A DNA stretch of 64,000 nt from Phlebiopsis flavidoalba (GCA_035772785.1 JAOCPU010000006.1:124001-188000), one strand, 5' to 3'; positions 22,106 to 33,245 are shown, numbered from the stretch's first letter. Numbers and translations are program-made. Notes: a model not told the origin generated them from the sequence alone.

Positions 22106-24111
22106 TTATCACGGTGAAAGGTAATTAACGTGCAAAGATAGATGTGAATGGAGAGGGATAGGTGGAGGTTGGGAAGCAAGAGACGTTCGCCGGGGGGCAA
22201 CGCTGGCTGTGCGTCCTTGACTTCGCCATGCCTACCCAGATGTCTGAGACTCCGATGCCGTCTGATGGCGCTTGCTCTTCAAGCGTCCACGATGCCCTCG
22301 CATGTTCCGAGAACTTCCAGTAGAGGGCATTTGACAATATTCAATATCATTCAATGTGTACCTTGGGCCGTTGCGGCCACTATGGATTGGAAGCATCTCA
22401 CTTTTCTGTGATCAAGTAGGTATGTACAGAGTACAAGTTGGCTCCTCTCTCAGTGTGAAACCATGTCTCACTTTAGCCTCGTTGCCCCTGATCTTCGCCT
22501 ACCATTGTTTCACATTGACAAGGATCACCCCGAGTCATGCATCCTGAAAAGTTGTTCTCGATAAAGCATGACATACACATTCCAGGTAGATAAACCAGAC
22601 CACGTTCATAAAGCGTGGAGGGCTATTATCGTTCATATCTGGAGCCCAGAGCAGCCTCGAGCCATGGAATCTGAAGTGAGTCCAATCATGTCAAGTCACA
22701 GCATCGAGGTCGAAATGACGCGAACTTTTGTCTCGATAACATGTAAACAGTCCTCAGCGCAGTCGTTTTTTAACCCACGCAGCGGCTCTTGCTCGGCGCT
22801 GTTTTTTTTAGAAAAGTAACTCGAGCGTAAATGATTTTCACGCTCGGAAGACGTGCTATCAGCTGTCAAGCTGCGTTCGGGCGTTCGGAGTACGTGGGAG
22901 TGGTTGGCTTCGACAGGACTATTTAATATTCGTTCCAGCACCTGACTACTATCGCCGTGTCTTGCGATAATTCGGAAAACTAGAATGTTCATCCTCGCCA
23001 AGTTTCCAATCTTTTTATCTCTGTCCTAGGAGCCGCTGCATGCAACGACCTCCACAGCAATCCTGCTGACCATCGCTGGGACAAACGCACGGGACTCCCG
23101 CACATGATCAATAATATTCCCTTCTCCACTCGTATCCATTGGTTGCGCTTTATAAATAGGCATGTCCTAGGAATGGACCCCTGCCCCATGGCGCCGATCG
23201 GGGTGCGGTGGTCGTATAATCATACCGACCCGATGGGCCTGGTAAACTTGTTTTGTATAGGTCACATGATGACGCCAGAGTTATTGGGAACCCAACGCAA
23301 CATGGTACGGTTGGCTCTTAACAGCTGCCCTAATGTCTGTATTGATGTTGTCCGTCTACAGCCGAAATTGTGGCGATTTCAAACTGTACCACAATCTTGC
23401 AGACTCATCCTTATAATCTCACGCCAAGCGACGCCGTCGCTGCCCTAAAGGAACTTAGTCTTTACACCAATGCTGAGAGCATTGTTCTATGGTACGGTTG
23501 ACCGTGGCAACGGATCTCGTCACGTACTCCAACCCGTCTTCCATCCCCAGTGTGCCTCTGCTATCCGCTCAGCGCCTTCAAGGAATATATATTCGGCACA
23601 TCCATTCCGTTCCTTACCGATCGCGGTACGTGACTGTGAATGCTGTATATTCTACATACTTTGAGCTTATATTCTCTGCGCGGCATGTAGCGTGGCCCCA
23701 CAAATTACCACGTCATTCGTACAGCATCTTCGCAGCATTCAGTCCTTCTGGGCACGGCAACAAGATATATTGGGAACATCCTAGGGAACGAAACAGACCC
23801 GCTGTTCGCGTGGCAGTTTTGAACGAAAGCACATCTTGCCCTCAAGGGTGTGTACGCCAGAAAGCCAGGAATGAGACCTCCACTTGCACCCCTGCACCCC
23901 CTGTACATACCTATGACACTCAAATCCGTAGTCCCGTTTTTGAGGAGTCTTTGGACACTGCAGACGCTATGGCAATCTATACGATTACGACGAGAACAAA
24001 AATATACACGAAAGCAAATGATGACAGATTAAGCAAATACAAGCATTCAAGCAAAGCAAGGATAGCAAATCGAGCAACTCCAGTTCACACAAAAAATCCA
24101 AGCAATTGTGG
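22106..24111. other. 2-kb stretch with only weak coding signal
   Basis: It starts with the SEC9 promoter. At 23100-23500 the plus strand shows possible coding pieces (IGHMMTPELLGTQRNMVRLA and, in another frame, QTHPYNLTPSDAVAALKELS then LYTNAESIVLWYG). A longer open frame follows at 23489-24268, whose end is antisense to the SRA gene. I recognise no family and cannot join the pieces. An unknown small gene here is possible. Confidence 0.3.
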
Positions 24112-25636
24112 TCAGGCCTCTGATTCTACCAGAGTGTCTTCAGCAGAAGCTTCTGCGTCAGTAGATTGTGCCTCTGTGTCATCCGTGGCGCCTTCCGCAG
24201 TAGTCGCATTCTCTTCGTCGTCCTCGAGTAGACTGGCAAGGGAGGCTGGCCAGGGATACGCTGAGTGAATACGTCAATACGTGAACGAGTCCTGGTTCAA
24301 CGATGTGTGCCATACCTTGAAAACGAATTTGCAAACTTTGTAGCCTTTGGGGTTCAAGCCCTTTTCCATCCATGCCTACACGGTGTTATGAGAAGTACTC
24401 AAGGAAGCGGCAATACGGCAAACCTTTTCGACCGTATACAGTCCATCGTAGCGGTAGCCCTCAATCGGCGCAAATTTGCCTCGTAGCTTGTAGCCACGGA
24501 TGACGCGCACCGGCTTGCGAGTCCTCGACAGATTTCTGCGAGGCATTGTTAGCTCCGCGAGACCCCCAACAGATTCACCATAGTTCCGAGCTACTCACTA
24601 GCAGAGCCTTGTTGTCACGATTTTCGAAAGTCTGGTCAGAGCTCTGAGGTGCGGTACGGAGCTATGGAGTTATGGTCAATAATCGTCCGAGTGTGGTCAT
24701 TGGATGCGCACACTTTTTTGGGCTTGTTTTTGGTGCCCTTGAGGTCCCGGCCGCCTATTATTCGAAGACGTCATGACAAAGGAGAGATATAGGGTGGTTG
24801 ATATATACCTGAGCCTGTATATGTACTATGAAATATCTCAGTACCGTATTTGAGAGGGGCTTGCAATGTTTACTCACGAACAGGCGTTTTCCAAGGTCCA
24901 CCCGTCGTCCTCATAACTCACCCGACAGCGCCACTGAGGTAGCAGCCTTTGTCTTGATTTCCGGCAATGCCAGCTACCCCACGGCTACCCCTGTAGCGCT
25001 CAAGAGAATGCTGAGAAGCACGTAAGAGACAGCAGAAGGCTCACTTACGCGTGTATCGCGTCTCATGCTGCAAGCCTCCCTGCACTATGTCTGAATATTC
25101 GCTTCAGCCGACAAGAAGCGGCATACATACCGAGTTTCCCACCACTTCCCAACCTCGATACCAGGGATTGAGCCGAATACATTCCTACAACAAATTTAGA
25201 GGCCGCTTGAGCATAAGAGCCCCAGACTGACGCGACAAGTACGGTTTGTGAATCCTTTTCATTTTCTTCTGCTCTGCGCTCTCCTGCTCCATCGCTCTTT
25301 TTAGTGAGCATACGAGGTCCGTCACATTGTGCGCTGTAGCTTGTCGCCGATCCATCCCGTGTAGTCGACCTCTTGTCCAGCATGTTGCGACCCGCTTCGA
25401 CGCGGTCCAGCAGACGTGTCGTCGTCAACAGAAACCACTGCTGCTGCCTTGGCGCGGCGGCCGCTCGGCTCGTCAATCTTCACTGTCAGATGGTACTGTC
25501 CTTGCGCTTTTTCTGAGCCTTTTGTTTGGGTTGAGGTTTTTTCACGGTCATGAATCATCATTTTCCTGAGCGCGAACTCTTCGAGTAGCGCACGATTACG
25601 GGCAATATTGGCCTCGCGCTCCTCCTCAAAGTCCAT
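24112..25636 (-). CDS. SRA/YDG-domain protein
   Basis: The SRA (YDG) domain, PF02182, binds hemimethylated or modified cytosine in DNA and in UHRF1 guides the maintenance methyltransferase. The gene starts MDFEEEREANIARNRALLEE at 25636; a polar stretch leads to DYTGWIGDKL. The domain begins FGSIPGIEVGKWWETR (near 25120-25180). Next come ALSGGYEDDVD-like sequence near 24910 and TYTGSGGRDLKGTKNK (about 24725-24770), then SSDQTFENRDNKALL. RGYKLRGKFAPIEGYRYDGL, continuing YTVEK with the diagnostic YDG, lies at about 24440-24500. WMEKGLNPKGYKVCKFVFK follows near 24330. The C-terminus is acidic (LEDDEENATTAEGATDDTEA then QSTDAEASAEDTLVESEA), with stop at 24112-24114. No RING, PHD or SET domain fits in the span, so it appears to be an SRA-only protein. 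Confidence 0.85.
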
Positions 25637-26039
25637 TATGTTGTTGCTGAGAGTATAAAGTAGTAGAATGAAGATAGTAGGAGAAGTGTGCAGAGGGCTG
25701 GTAAGTATACAGAAAAGTGTGGTAAAGCCCAAGTCCGACAGGCCCTGCAAGCGAGTCCAACTGGGATGGATCACGTGCCTTATCATGTGACCGTGCTTCA
25801 TTGCACTTCCAAAGTCGCGGCTTTCTCGAGAACCCCTACGATTGCTGCACCCAAGCTAAACCAGAGTATTCGTGTACCTGGTTCAACGGTACAGAGCCAC
25901 GAAATGGAGAGACAGGCCACATCGTCATACGCAGCATCCGAGGCCGTCGTCATCGGGGTAGGAGGGGGATGGATACGATCCGACTGGACTGGGGGGTCCG
26001 CAGGGTAGCCTGGGGATTGTTCGACTCATTGCAATCTTG
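25637..26039. other. SRA gene promoter region
   Basis: No gene was recognised. It is pyrimidine/purine biased near the SRA start. The plus-strand frame here has no family resemblance. Confidence 0.35.
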
Positions 26040-26700
26040 AGATTGTGTATGCATAGCTTGATTCAGGAGAGTTGATAAGTGCATGTGCATAATAATGACA
26101 CAGACTTACCCGCAGGGAAAGCACACTTTCACGTTCTTTGCGTACGGGCATTTGGGACCTTTGGGACATGTCGTGGTCCATTGGGCACGTTTTCATAAAG
26201 TGGCACGGCTTCCCTGCGTCTCAAGTCAGTGCGATGACCAGAGAATTCAGTTCGTCACGCACCTTTTCCGCAAGTATGGGGCAGGGCCATTTCTTGGTGT
26301 TTTCAGCCCAGCTCTGCGAGCTCGGCCGGCGTCCATGTCATAATCGTGAGAGTAGCAGCACTGGTCACCCATGTCTACACTGCGCAAGGTAGAAAAAGTT
26401 GCACGGCGCCGTTTTATCTATGGGCTGTTAGACGATTGTGCGGTGTTCAAATGGCGAAGAGGGTTTACGGTCTTGTGAGGGGGCTGGAAGACGACGGTCA
26501 TTTTTGGCCGTTGAGTGGCACGGCTCTACAGAACCACGGCTCTACCAAATCCAGGTGTCATTCCGCCGAAGACTTCCTTGGCCTGAGCGACGCTGGAGGC
26601 TGAGGTGGTCCCCCGCCTATACTTCTTGAATTTCTCAAATGTCTTGGGGAAGCGCTGTGTAGCGTTTAAAAATTCTCGCGAGGGAGGCGTCGGCTGGCAT
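26040..26700 (-). CDS. Unrecognised minus-strand coding blocks
   Basis: I do not recognise this gene. On the minus strand an ATG at 26700 opens MPADASLARIFKRYTALPQD, followed in a shifted frame by FEKFKKYRRGTTSASSVAQA and KEVFGGMTPGFGRAVVL. Lower down, MTWTPAELAEL (near 26340) and the Cys-containing piece KTCPMDHDMSQRSQ / FPCG (26105-26200) could be a later exon with a zinc-binding cluster. The pieces are compatible with one small multi-exon gene broken by indels, but the joins are my inference. Confidence 0.3.
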
Positions 26701-26959
26701 GTTAGGACTTCTTTATGACTGTTTGATTGTCAGTTTTGGTCTTGGAGGAACAGGACCTCAATTTCTAAGGAGGGGATATTCAAGTTTCTAACTTCTTGAG
26801 CGAGGGATTTGTACCCGCGCAATATAATCAGAACTTATGATGCAAGCCCTTCGTTTGAGAGAGGTAATTGAGGGTGGAGGTGTAGCCGTTATCGTGCGCT
26901 CCACCAAAGAAACACACGGGTAGTTTGTGGGAAGCAGGATTGGGTGAACACGCGAAGGC

Positions 26960-28000
26960 ATTCTGTTGGGCTATTGTAAAGTATCACATTTAGATCTCGA
27001 AAGGTGTAGGGACGAGCTCACCTTTAATCTGGAATCAGCGGCCTCTTTACCAATCCCAACGGTCTTACGAACGATGAACAGAGGAGCAGCCTGGTTGAAA
27101 CCCATGACGAACTGCTCAAACTGGTCGGCTGTGCAGACATTGTTGTTCGTCAACGTCTCAGTAAGACCCTTCTTATTGCAAGTAAAATGTTAGCCATATC
27201 TCTATCTCGCCCCGGCACCCCCCCCCCCCCCCCGCTGCGGTCGGAGTCGAGTGTCGATAGATGATCCGTGAATGCCCTGCAGGAGGAGCATAGCAGCCTT
27301 ACGGCCACCAATTCTGACCTTCCTGGATTAGCTCCGAGGTAAAAATGTTTCCTGTCGCCGTCCGATAAGACGAGTATAAGGGGGTTATCATCCTAAGAGG
27401 GGGCGGAGCGAGGCATGAATTGATCCGCTGCGTACTGCTGTGGCGAGACGTACCTTAATTGACCCCAATGCTCCGCTCCACAATTTGAAGACTTTTGATT
27501 TAAGTGCGATTCTTTCTCCTCGTCTGCGGCCTTCTGAGCGATCTTCCATACACTTGAGTTCCTCTCGTTCAGATCTTCTACTCGTGTCTCGAGTTCTTTG
27601 TTGCGGGAGGCCCGTCTTCCCTGAAGAGGACCTGTGCAGGGTGAACAGGATGCAGTGAACAGTCAGAATTTCAGCATGGAGTATAATGCCAAGCAGTCGA
27701 TCCTACCTGTGTGTTCATTTAAAAGACAGAATCCTTGGCCGGTTCGTCGCACATTCAGTGAGGCCATGAAGGAGAAAGTTAGGAGAGCGCTCTTGCGGTA
27801 CTTACCATTGATCAAATTTCCGGAGACGTACTCCCCCGTTAAGCTTTCCACCTTCAGGATCTTCCCCAAATAAAGGCAAGATAGCATAAAGCCAAACCCC
27901 CGTTTACAATGTTGTGCCGTCGTATCGGTAGTAAGAGACGAAAGGAGGATTGTGCGGGTAATGGCCACAAGCCGCAAGCAATATATGCGCGGAATAAAGA
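26960..28000 (-). CDS. Unrecognised minus-strand gene with coiled-coil segment
   Basis: Function unknown. Blocks on the minus strand in order are LKVESLTGEYVSGNLINGK (about 27800-27860) ending near a GTAC donor, then RNKELETRVEDLNERNSS and AQKAADEEKES (27500-27600), a heptad-like charged helix. ALKSKVFKLWSGALGSIK follows, ending at a GTACGT donor near 27450. Then come KVRIGGRKAAMLLLQGI near 27300, and TETLTNNNVCTADQFEQFVM with GFNQAAPLFIVRKTVGIGK and EAADSRLK ending at GTGAGC (near 27020). Exon ends coincide with canonical donors, which supports a real spliced gene. A 16-nt poly-C (27218-27233) lies between the last two exons. Confidence 0.4.
27218..27233. repeat. 16-nt poly-C tract
   Basis: Uninterrupted C run between two putative exons of the unrecognised minus-strand gene, flanked by ordinary sequence. 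Confidence 0.9.
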
Positions 28001-28173
28001 AACAGGTCGCGGCAACGAGTTTACACAGACGCCAATATGTCATGACTTTTTCGCGGGTCCGAATCGCGTGGAAAATAGAGTACTAGTCGAGGATGTGCTA
28101 TTGTACAAGGCATCCAGTGCGGGGTATATTTACAACATGACATATGATACAGGGCTTCGAAGAAAGCACGCGG

Positions 28174-28560
28174 CTACTCACCTAGTTCAAGCCACTGCAC
28201 TCGCGACAAATCCTTAAAAAACGCCGCTACACGGTCGTCCCTTGCATCGGGATGTGAAGGGCCGACCCGCCCAGAGCGGTTCAAACCTCCACATCGCATA
28301 GAGACCTTGGAACACTCTGCATCAAAGGCCTCGTCACCCTTCGTCTCAATAAAATCTCGATGCTCCCCAACAAACCTCGGCACTGCGCTGAGAGAATCCC
28401 GACTCTGCCGTTAGTGTCCGTGATGAGGCACCCTAACGCATCCGACGGCGACGCGTCCCAGCGTCGGTAAAGAGTCTCGCTCGCATCGAAGTGGGCGGGG
28501 ACATTTCGAGCTCCGCCGCGGAGACTTCATACTGTGAGACAAGCACTAGGACTTTAGTGC
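28174..28560 (-). CDS. Unrecognised minus-strand coding block
   Basis: In minus sense, VLVLVSQYEVSAAELEMSPP (near 28500-28560) and then VPRFVGEHRDFIETKGDEAF and DAECSKVSMRCGGLNRSG (28280-28383) look like coding sequence. The block ends DRVAAFFKDLSRVQWLELGE followed by a stop in frame at 28174. It may be an upstream or downstream exon of the neighbouring minus-strand pieces. I see no known domain. Confidence 0.3.
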
Positions 28561-29119
28561 TTGGTGAGAGCTCCGCGAGGCGCCGTGCAAGCGGTCACCA
28601 GGTTGGGCGACGCATGAGGAATCTGAGCGGCGCGAGCCTGTAGGGTGCACCGCCGTGGCCGTCACAACAATGAACGATGGAGGGAAACTGAGATGACGCC
28701 TTCGATACTTCGTGTGTGCATCAACAAAATCGGACATGCGCGCGGGCAGAGAAACCGGGGAATATGCGACCCGGCTCAAACTCTGAGTGCTGGTCATATG
28801 GGTCTAGTCGGCGCTTTTGAATGGGTGGGATTTTGAGGGTATAGTTGAGTACCGCCGCGGTACCTGGTTCAGCAAGCACAAGGGCATTTCAGAGGGGGAC
28901 TGACGGATAGCGGCTGGTGAGGAATACAATGACGCACCTTGAAAACGCTAGCGTAGCGTGCCCAGTAGGCATCCTCGCCGTCGCTCGCGATGTCACCTTG
29001 GAAGCTGACAAGACCGCGTTTATTCGCGGAGCGGATCGCTCGGAATATCGTCTGCGCCCATCTTTTCCTATGCATTACTCCAGTAATCGTTCGTCGTCAC
29101 ACTCTCTGTCATCATGGTC
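28561..29119. other. Unresolved region between minus-strand blocks
   Basis: Open pieces exist on both strands (for example SFPPSFIVVTATAVHPTG on the minus strand near 28670), but no block can be assigned. It may contain further exons of the unrecognised minus-strand gene or genes. Confidence 0.25.
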
Positions 29120-30078
29120 AGTCAGCCACCCGTGGTGTTGCCTTTTTCGCGGCCCCCATCCCGCCCGGACCAATTTGCTCGGATCCGCTCCCTGGTACAC
29201 CCCCCGTCCAGAAGCCGTATGAGCCATAGTTGTTCAGCTACCGCAGTACGCACAGTAGCCGCGTGGGGATGCAGCGAGCCACGTGGCTGGGCCTCTGGAG
29301 AAGCCAACACCTCACTTAGAGAGGTCCGGCTTCCTTGCGGGAACGGCATCAGCTTTCTTGATATCGTTTGGAACCTCCAAGCCATCTGCTTGCTCCCATT
29401 GGAACACGAGGCGAGCCCCGCATTGCCACCGAAAGATGGGCGAGAGCAACATGTGCATAGTCTGCTCACTGTCCGAGGTGTATTGGACGAGGGGGTTCGA
29501 TGCTTGCGGCTCGTCGTGGTGTTAAAGCGTTGGTAACGACTCGAGGAGCTCTATGGCTTTCTCAGAGGTATCCGACGGCCAACACAGGTACTGCGAGGGG
29601 TCATCTGGGGTATCTGGAGAAAATTGTGTCTCCTGGAGAAGCGGCTTGGAGAGGATGTGTGGTGGGAGCGGTTGGTCACAAGCTATTGAGGGCGGGGCGA
29701 TGTACTGGAGGGTGATGTGGACGGTGCTGGGATCGAGCGGGGAGGGCTGCATTGAGTAGTAGTGCGGGGTAAGGGGCAACGAGGGTCTGGGGTATGCGGG
29801 GCCATTAGTGTGCGCTTGGGGATATTATACCGGTGCCGCGCTCGTCAGGCTTGCGCCCTCGGCCTGAATATCAAAATCAACCTCGTGAAGCACTCAAATA
29901 TCACACACCGCCAGAATAGCCCGCGCTGGCCGTGGACTACGTCGTGACAGCAACGGCGCGTGACCATCACCGTTATCACAGGCTGCAGCGTCTTCAACGC
30001 CATCCACGACGACCTCTGGTTTTCCTTGTCTTGCAGCTCGTCGTCAACTTTGGCACACATATACTCGTCTCGACTCAT
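29120..30078 (-). CDS. Unrecognised minus-strand gene
   Basis: Function unknown. A minus-strand ATG at 30078 opens MSRDEYMCAKVDDELQDKEN then QRSSWMALKTLQPVITV. Further on, LTPHYYSMQPSPLDPSTVHI, TLQYIAPPSIACDQPLPPHI, QYLCWPSDTSEKAIELLESL (29522-29779) and FQWEQADG with PFPQGSRTSLSEV (29310-29400) read as one protein. The composition (Pro-rich stretches, then an amphipathic helix) looks genuinely coding, but I cannot place it in a family. The joins between the first block and the rest are not certain. Confidence 0.4.
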
Positions 30079-30121
30079 GTCAACCCTCTTGTCGCACTCT
30101 TTTGACGTCTAGTCTATACAA

Positions 30122-30570
30122 AATGCGTTCTCATCGCCTCGATCGCTCTGCTTGCCCTCCCGCCTTTTCTCGGCTGCCCAAGTACGTGCTCCCCTCTTAC
30201 TCGTCACACAAACTCCGCTTTACGCCCTCGACAGAGCTCCAGTCAAAAACAGTCAGAGTCAGAGTCAGAGTCAGAGTTCACAGTCGACGTCGGCTTGCCT
30301 GCTGCGTCGAACTCTGACTCCTCCGCTTCGGCCTCGGGTTCCGGCGGCTCAAGTTCCACCTCCTTCATCCTCTCCACGTCCTTTACGACCGGTGTCACAC
30401 TGGGCTCAGGACGCGTCGCCTCTACTTTCACTCCGGGGTCGTTGTCACACATCACACCACACGCCAACGTCTTCGGCGTGGGAACAACACCAGCGGCTCA
30501 GGCTATCAGCAGCAGCAGCAGCAGTTCTACTTCTAACGGCGCACGCTGTCCACCGCTCCGACAGACATAG
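30122..30570 (+). CDS. Ser-rich low-complexity protein
   Basis: A plus-strand ATG at 30122 opens a short Arg/Ser/Pro N-terminus and then, with one frame change, a Ser/Thr-rich chain: SESESE (encoded by an AGTCAG repeat at about 30245-30275), SDSSASASGSGGSSSTSFIL, STSFTTGVTLGSGRVASTFT and QAISSSSSSSTSNGARC. The Ser/Thr richness suggests a secreted or cell-wall O-glycosylated protein, but a signal peptide is not clear. A CAG/AGC trinucleotide run at about 30508-30526 encodes the last Ser tract. It is divergent from the unrecognised minus-strand gene, with start codons only about 40 bp apart. Confidence 0.4.
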
Positions 30571-31200
30571 AAGGTGGATTGGCCATGGCAACGGCTCGGG
30601 CGGCTTGCCCCTGTGCTCCGGACAGACGGCCGCCGGGGGGTGTCTACGGACCCACCAGACGACCTACACATATCTCGTTTGACCCATGAAGGAGCGACGC
30701 TAGCTCAAGCAAATATAATTGGTGTTGGCGGTTGGGGCATGGCACAGTGGGGAGGCGCGATGGTCCCCTAGCTATGAGGGGGTATGCAGACATTTTTACG
30801 AGACATTTTTTTTCTTTTTCTTGCATTCACGGACACGGACCCATGGACGGACTTACGCTATCATCTTTGCTATGTACGCAGGAGCTGAGAAGGACTAACC
30901 CTAATGATTATATTTTGTTTGATGCAAGTGTGGGTGCTCTAGAGCCTGCAGGGCCGTGTCAAGCGTCAAGCGAGTAATTGGCGTCCGATTTAGGACAGGG
31001 CCCAGACTCGAACAGCACTCTGCGAGAATAATGGCTCTCATGCACAGATGCCCATCGTCTGCTCTCTCATTGTCCCCTGCTCTATCCTCTCGCACCCTTG
31101 TGCTGCATGCCCCAGCCCGCGTCGCGCGAGCCATCTCGCGCGAGTTTCCCATACCACCTTGCCAAATCCGGCGGACCACTTACGGGTGCACGCTCGTTTG
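30571..31200. other. Upstream region of MYG1 with possible presequence
   Basis: No independent gene was recognised. An ATG at 31031 opens MALMHRCPSSALSLSPALSS, then RTLVLHAPARVARAISREFP. This is Arg/Ser/Ala/Leu-rich, without acidic residues until the last few positions, and runs to the MYG1 start. It could be a mitochondrial targeting extension of MYG1, or untranslated leader. Confidence 0.35.
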
Positions 31201-32748
31201 ATGTCCTCCTCCTCTCTTTCTGACCCCGCGGAGCACCCTGCAAAGAGACAAAAGATGGATATACCAGAATCAAAGCGTTCATCCGCGCGGCCAATGCCAC
31301 GTCTGAATCGCACTGACCATTGAATGCAGGTCATTGGAACACACAACGGCACATTCACACTGCGACGAGGCACTCGCGGGTCTATTTGCTATGCGTCTCA
31401 TCAAATGTGTACGCCGGACAGCTGGTGTGAGCAGCGCGCTCCCCCCTATCTGTTCTTGCAACTAGTCTCTGAGCTAATGATGTGGGGAGAGGCCAAAGAT
31501 TTTAAAGCGCACACGTTCGGCGAGACACCCATCTATTCTGGAACACCTGTACCATCGTCGTCGATGTCGGCGGTGTGTACGATGAGAAGCAAACAACGTT
31601 TCGATCACAGCAAGCCAACGCGGCTTCACGCAAGAAGTATTCGCGACATGGCCTTCAATACCTAAAGCATATCCTCCGCGGGCTTGTGTTTACAAGTAAG
31701 GGGGGAATGTCACTAACACTTCGAGGACGTTTTGCAAGTTTTAAACCATGCGCTCAGAACACATTTTGGTCACGAGAAAATTATAGCAATCTTCTCAAAA
31801 CATGCTCTCTGAGGACTCCACGAGTTGTTAAATACGACTACACTGAGGCTCAAAGACTGTACAAAGGCTACGCACCAATTTCTATAATCCATAGAATTTT
31901 ATTTTACCAAAACGTCTTTTTCCAGAGTACATCACGAGGCCATCGACGCGAATCAGACAACGGGATATCTCAATACTCCTACAGATATCTCGCCAAAGTA
32001 CGCGCATTAGGCACAGATGTGTCGGCACGTGTGGGTGGGGTACCTCAACCCTGCTATGGAACCAATCCGTGGACTCAACAGTTCGTCGACGTGAGCATTG
32101 TCACACTGTCCTCATGCAATAGTGTGTTCTAAAGCATACAACAGCCGGCGCAATTCGCAAAAGGCGTAATCTGCTCTGGTCGGCGATGAGTTCGTCGAGC
32201 GACTCAACTACTACGCAACAACGCCTGGCTGTATCCCCCGCACGCGACTTCGGTCTCAGCAGGCCTCAAAGAGAGGAGATCCACGTCGACCCGAGCGGCA
32301 AAAAATTGTCTTGTTCGAGCAATATGCAATCACCGTGGAAGGCAAGTTGATAAACTTCGGGGGTATTTGCAAAGTGTGTCTGATATCTGTTCAGGAGCAC
32401 CTGTTCGAGCTCGAGAGCGACCTCTCTATTGCGACTCACGAAGCAGCCCATCTACGTGATCATATCCCGACGAGACAGGCGGACAGTGGCGCGTGCAAGC
32501 CGTCCCCGTGTCTCCCGAGAGCTTCGAGAGCCGCAAGGCTCTTCCTGAAACCTGGCGTGGACTCCGCGACGACGAATTGTCTAAAGCTTCCGGCGTGGAA
32601 GGATGCGTCTTCATCCATGCTAGCGGATTTATCGGGGTGGTACGTGATGCACTTCTGTCCCGAGATCAAGGGCTCAATAGTTCGATCATCAGGAAACAAG
32701 ACGAAAGATGGAGCATTGCAGCTAGCCAGGCTCGCCTTTCAGCTCTAA
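31201..32748 (+). CDS. MYG1: MYG1 family exonuclease (UPF0160)
   Basis: MYG1 is a DHH/DHHA1-like metal-dependent 3'-5' RNA exonuclease found in nucleus and mitochondria. The chosen start gives MSSSSLSDPAEHPAKRQKMD with a basic KRQK nuclear-type signal. An intron ends at TGCAG near 31330, then VIGTHNGTFHCDEALAV (one extra base disrupts it) supplies the metal-binding His-Cys-Asp. VYDEKQTTFRS follows near 31576 and RFDHSKPTR in the next frame, then NGISQYS with ISPKY and SARVGWV (31950-32045). Next come AVGDEFVERLNYYAT-like sequence near 32180 and HVDPSGKKLSCSS near 32283, and the C-terminal blocks FELESDLSIA, VQAVPVSPESFESRKALPET, WRGLRDDELSKASGVEGCVF and IHASGFIG. The last intron (GTACGTGATG to CAG near 32693) precedes NKTKDGALQLARLAF, and the stop is at 32746-32748. 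Confidence 0.9.
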
Positions 32749-33245
32749 GGCCCTTGACCCCATGTCCTCTCTAGGATGTTCTGGGCAATAGCCCGGGTCT
32801 TGGTGCACACCAAGAAAACCTGCACTTGGTTTGCAGGTTCACTCCCATGATGACAGTGACTACAAGCCACCATAGGATGGGAGTTTCCTCTCCATTGTGA
32901 GAGAGACTACGGCCTTGCCGTCTCAGACGCGGCCTTCCGCCGCGTGTTTCGAAGCTCCCCTCCCTCCGACCGAGTTGGGTCACGTAGTTTGATTTATGTA
33001 AGATGACCGACGGTGTCCGTAAGTAGTCTGCGACGAGTCTGGATCGGACTGCCAGAATATGTATGCACTCGCACTGGAATCGCATCGCGCACACTACCCT
33101 CGCAGGGTGAGGCTGTAAAGTTCTTGAGCCCGGGTCCCGCGCCGGTACTACCGATCGTTTGCGCGTCGCTTTCGCACAGTCTGAATCCTGCCACCGTTCT
33201 TTTCCTTTCGCCATCATCTGTGTGCATCAAGCCCCTCGATCAACA
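32749..33245. other. Intergenic region MYG1 / SurE
   Basis: It contains two adjacent short inverted repeats just after MYG1: CTTGGTGCACACCAAG (32799-32814), and AACCTGCA at 32817-32824 with TGCAGGTT at 32832-32839. Long frames on the minus strand here have no family resemblance. Confidence 0.4.

Noticed and set aside
24340..24370. GGTTCAAGCCC as tRNA B-box
   Set aside because: It is the antisense of the SRA codons for GLNPKGYK.
32771..33217. 148-codon minus-strand frame between MYG1 and SurE
   Set aside because: Overlaps the SurE leader, no domain, composition like random sequence.
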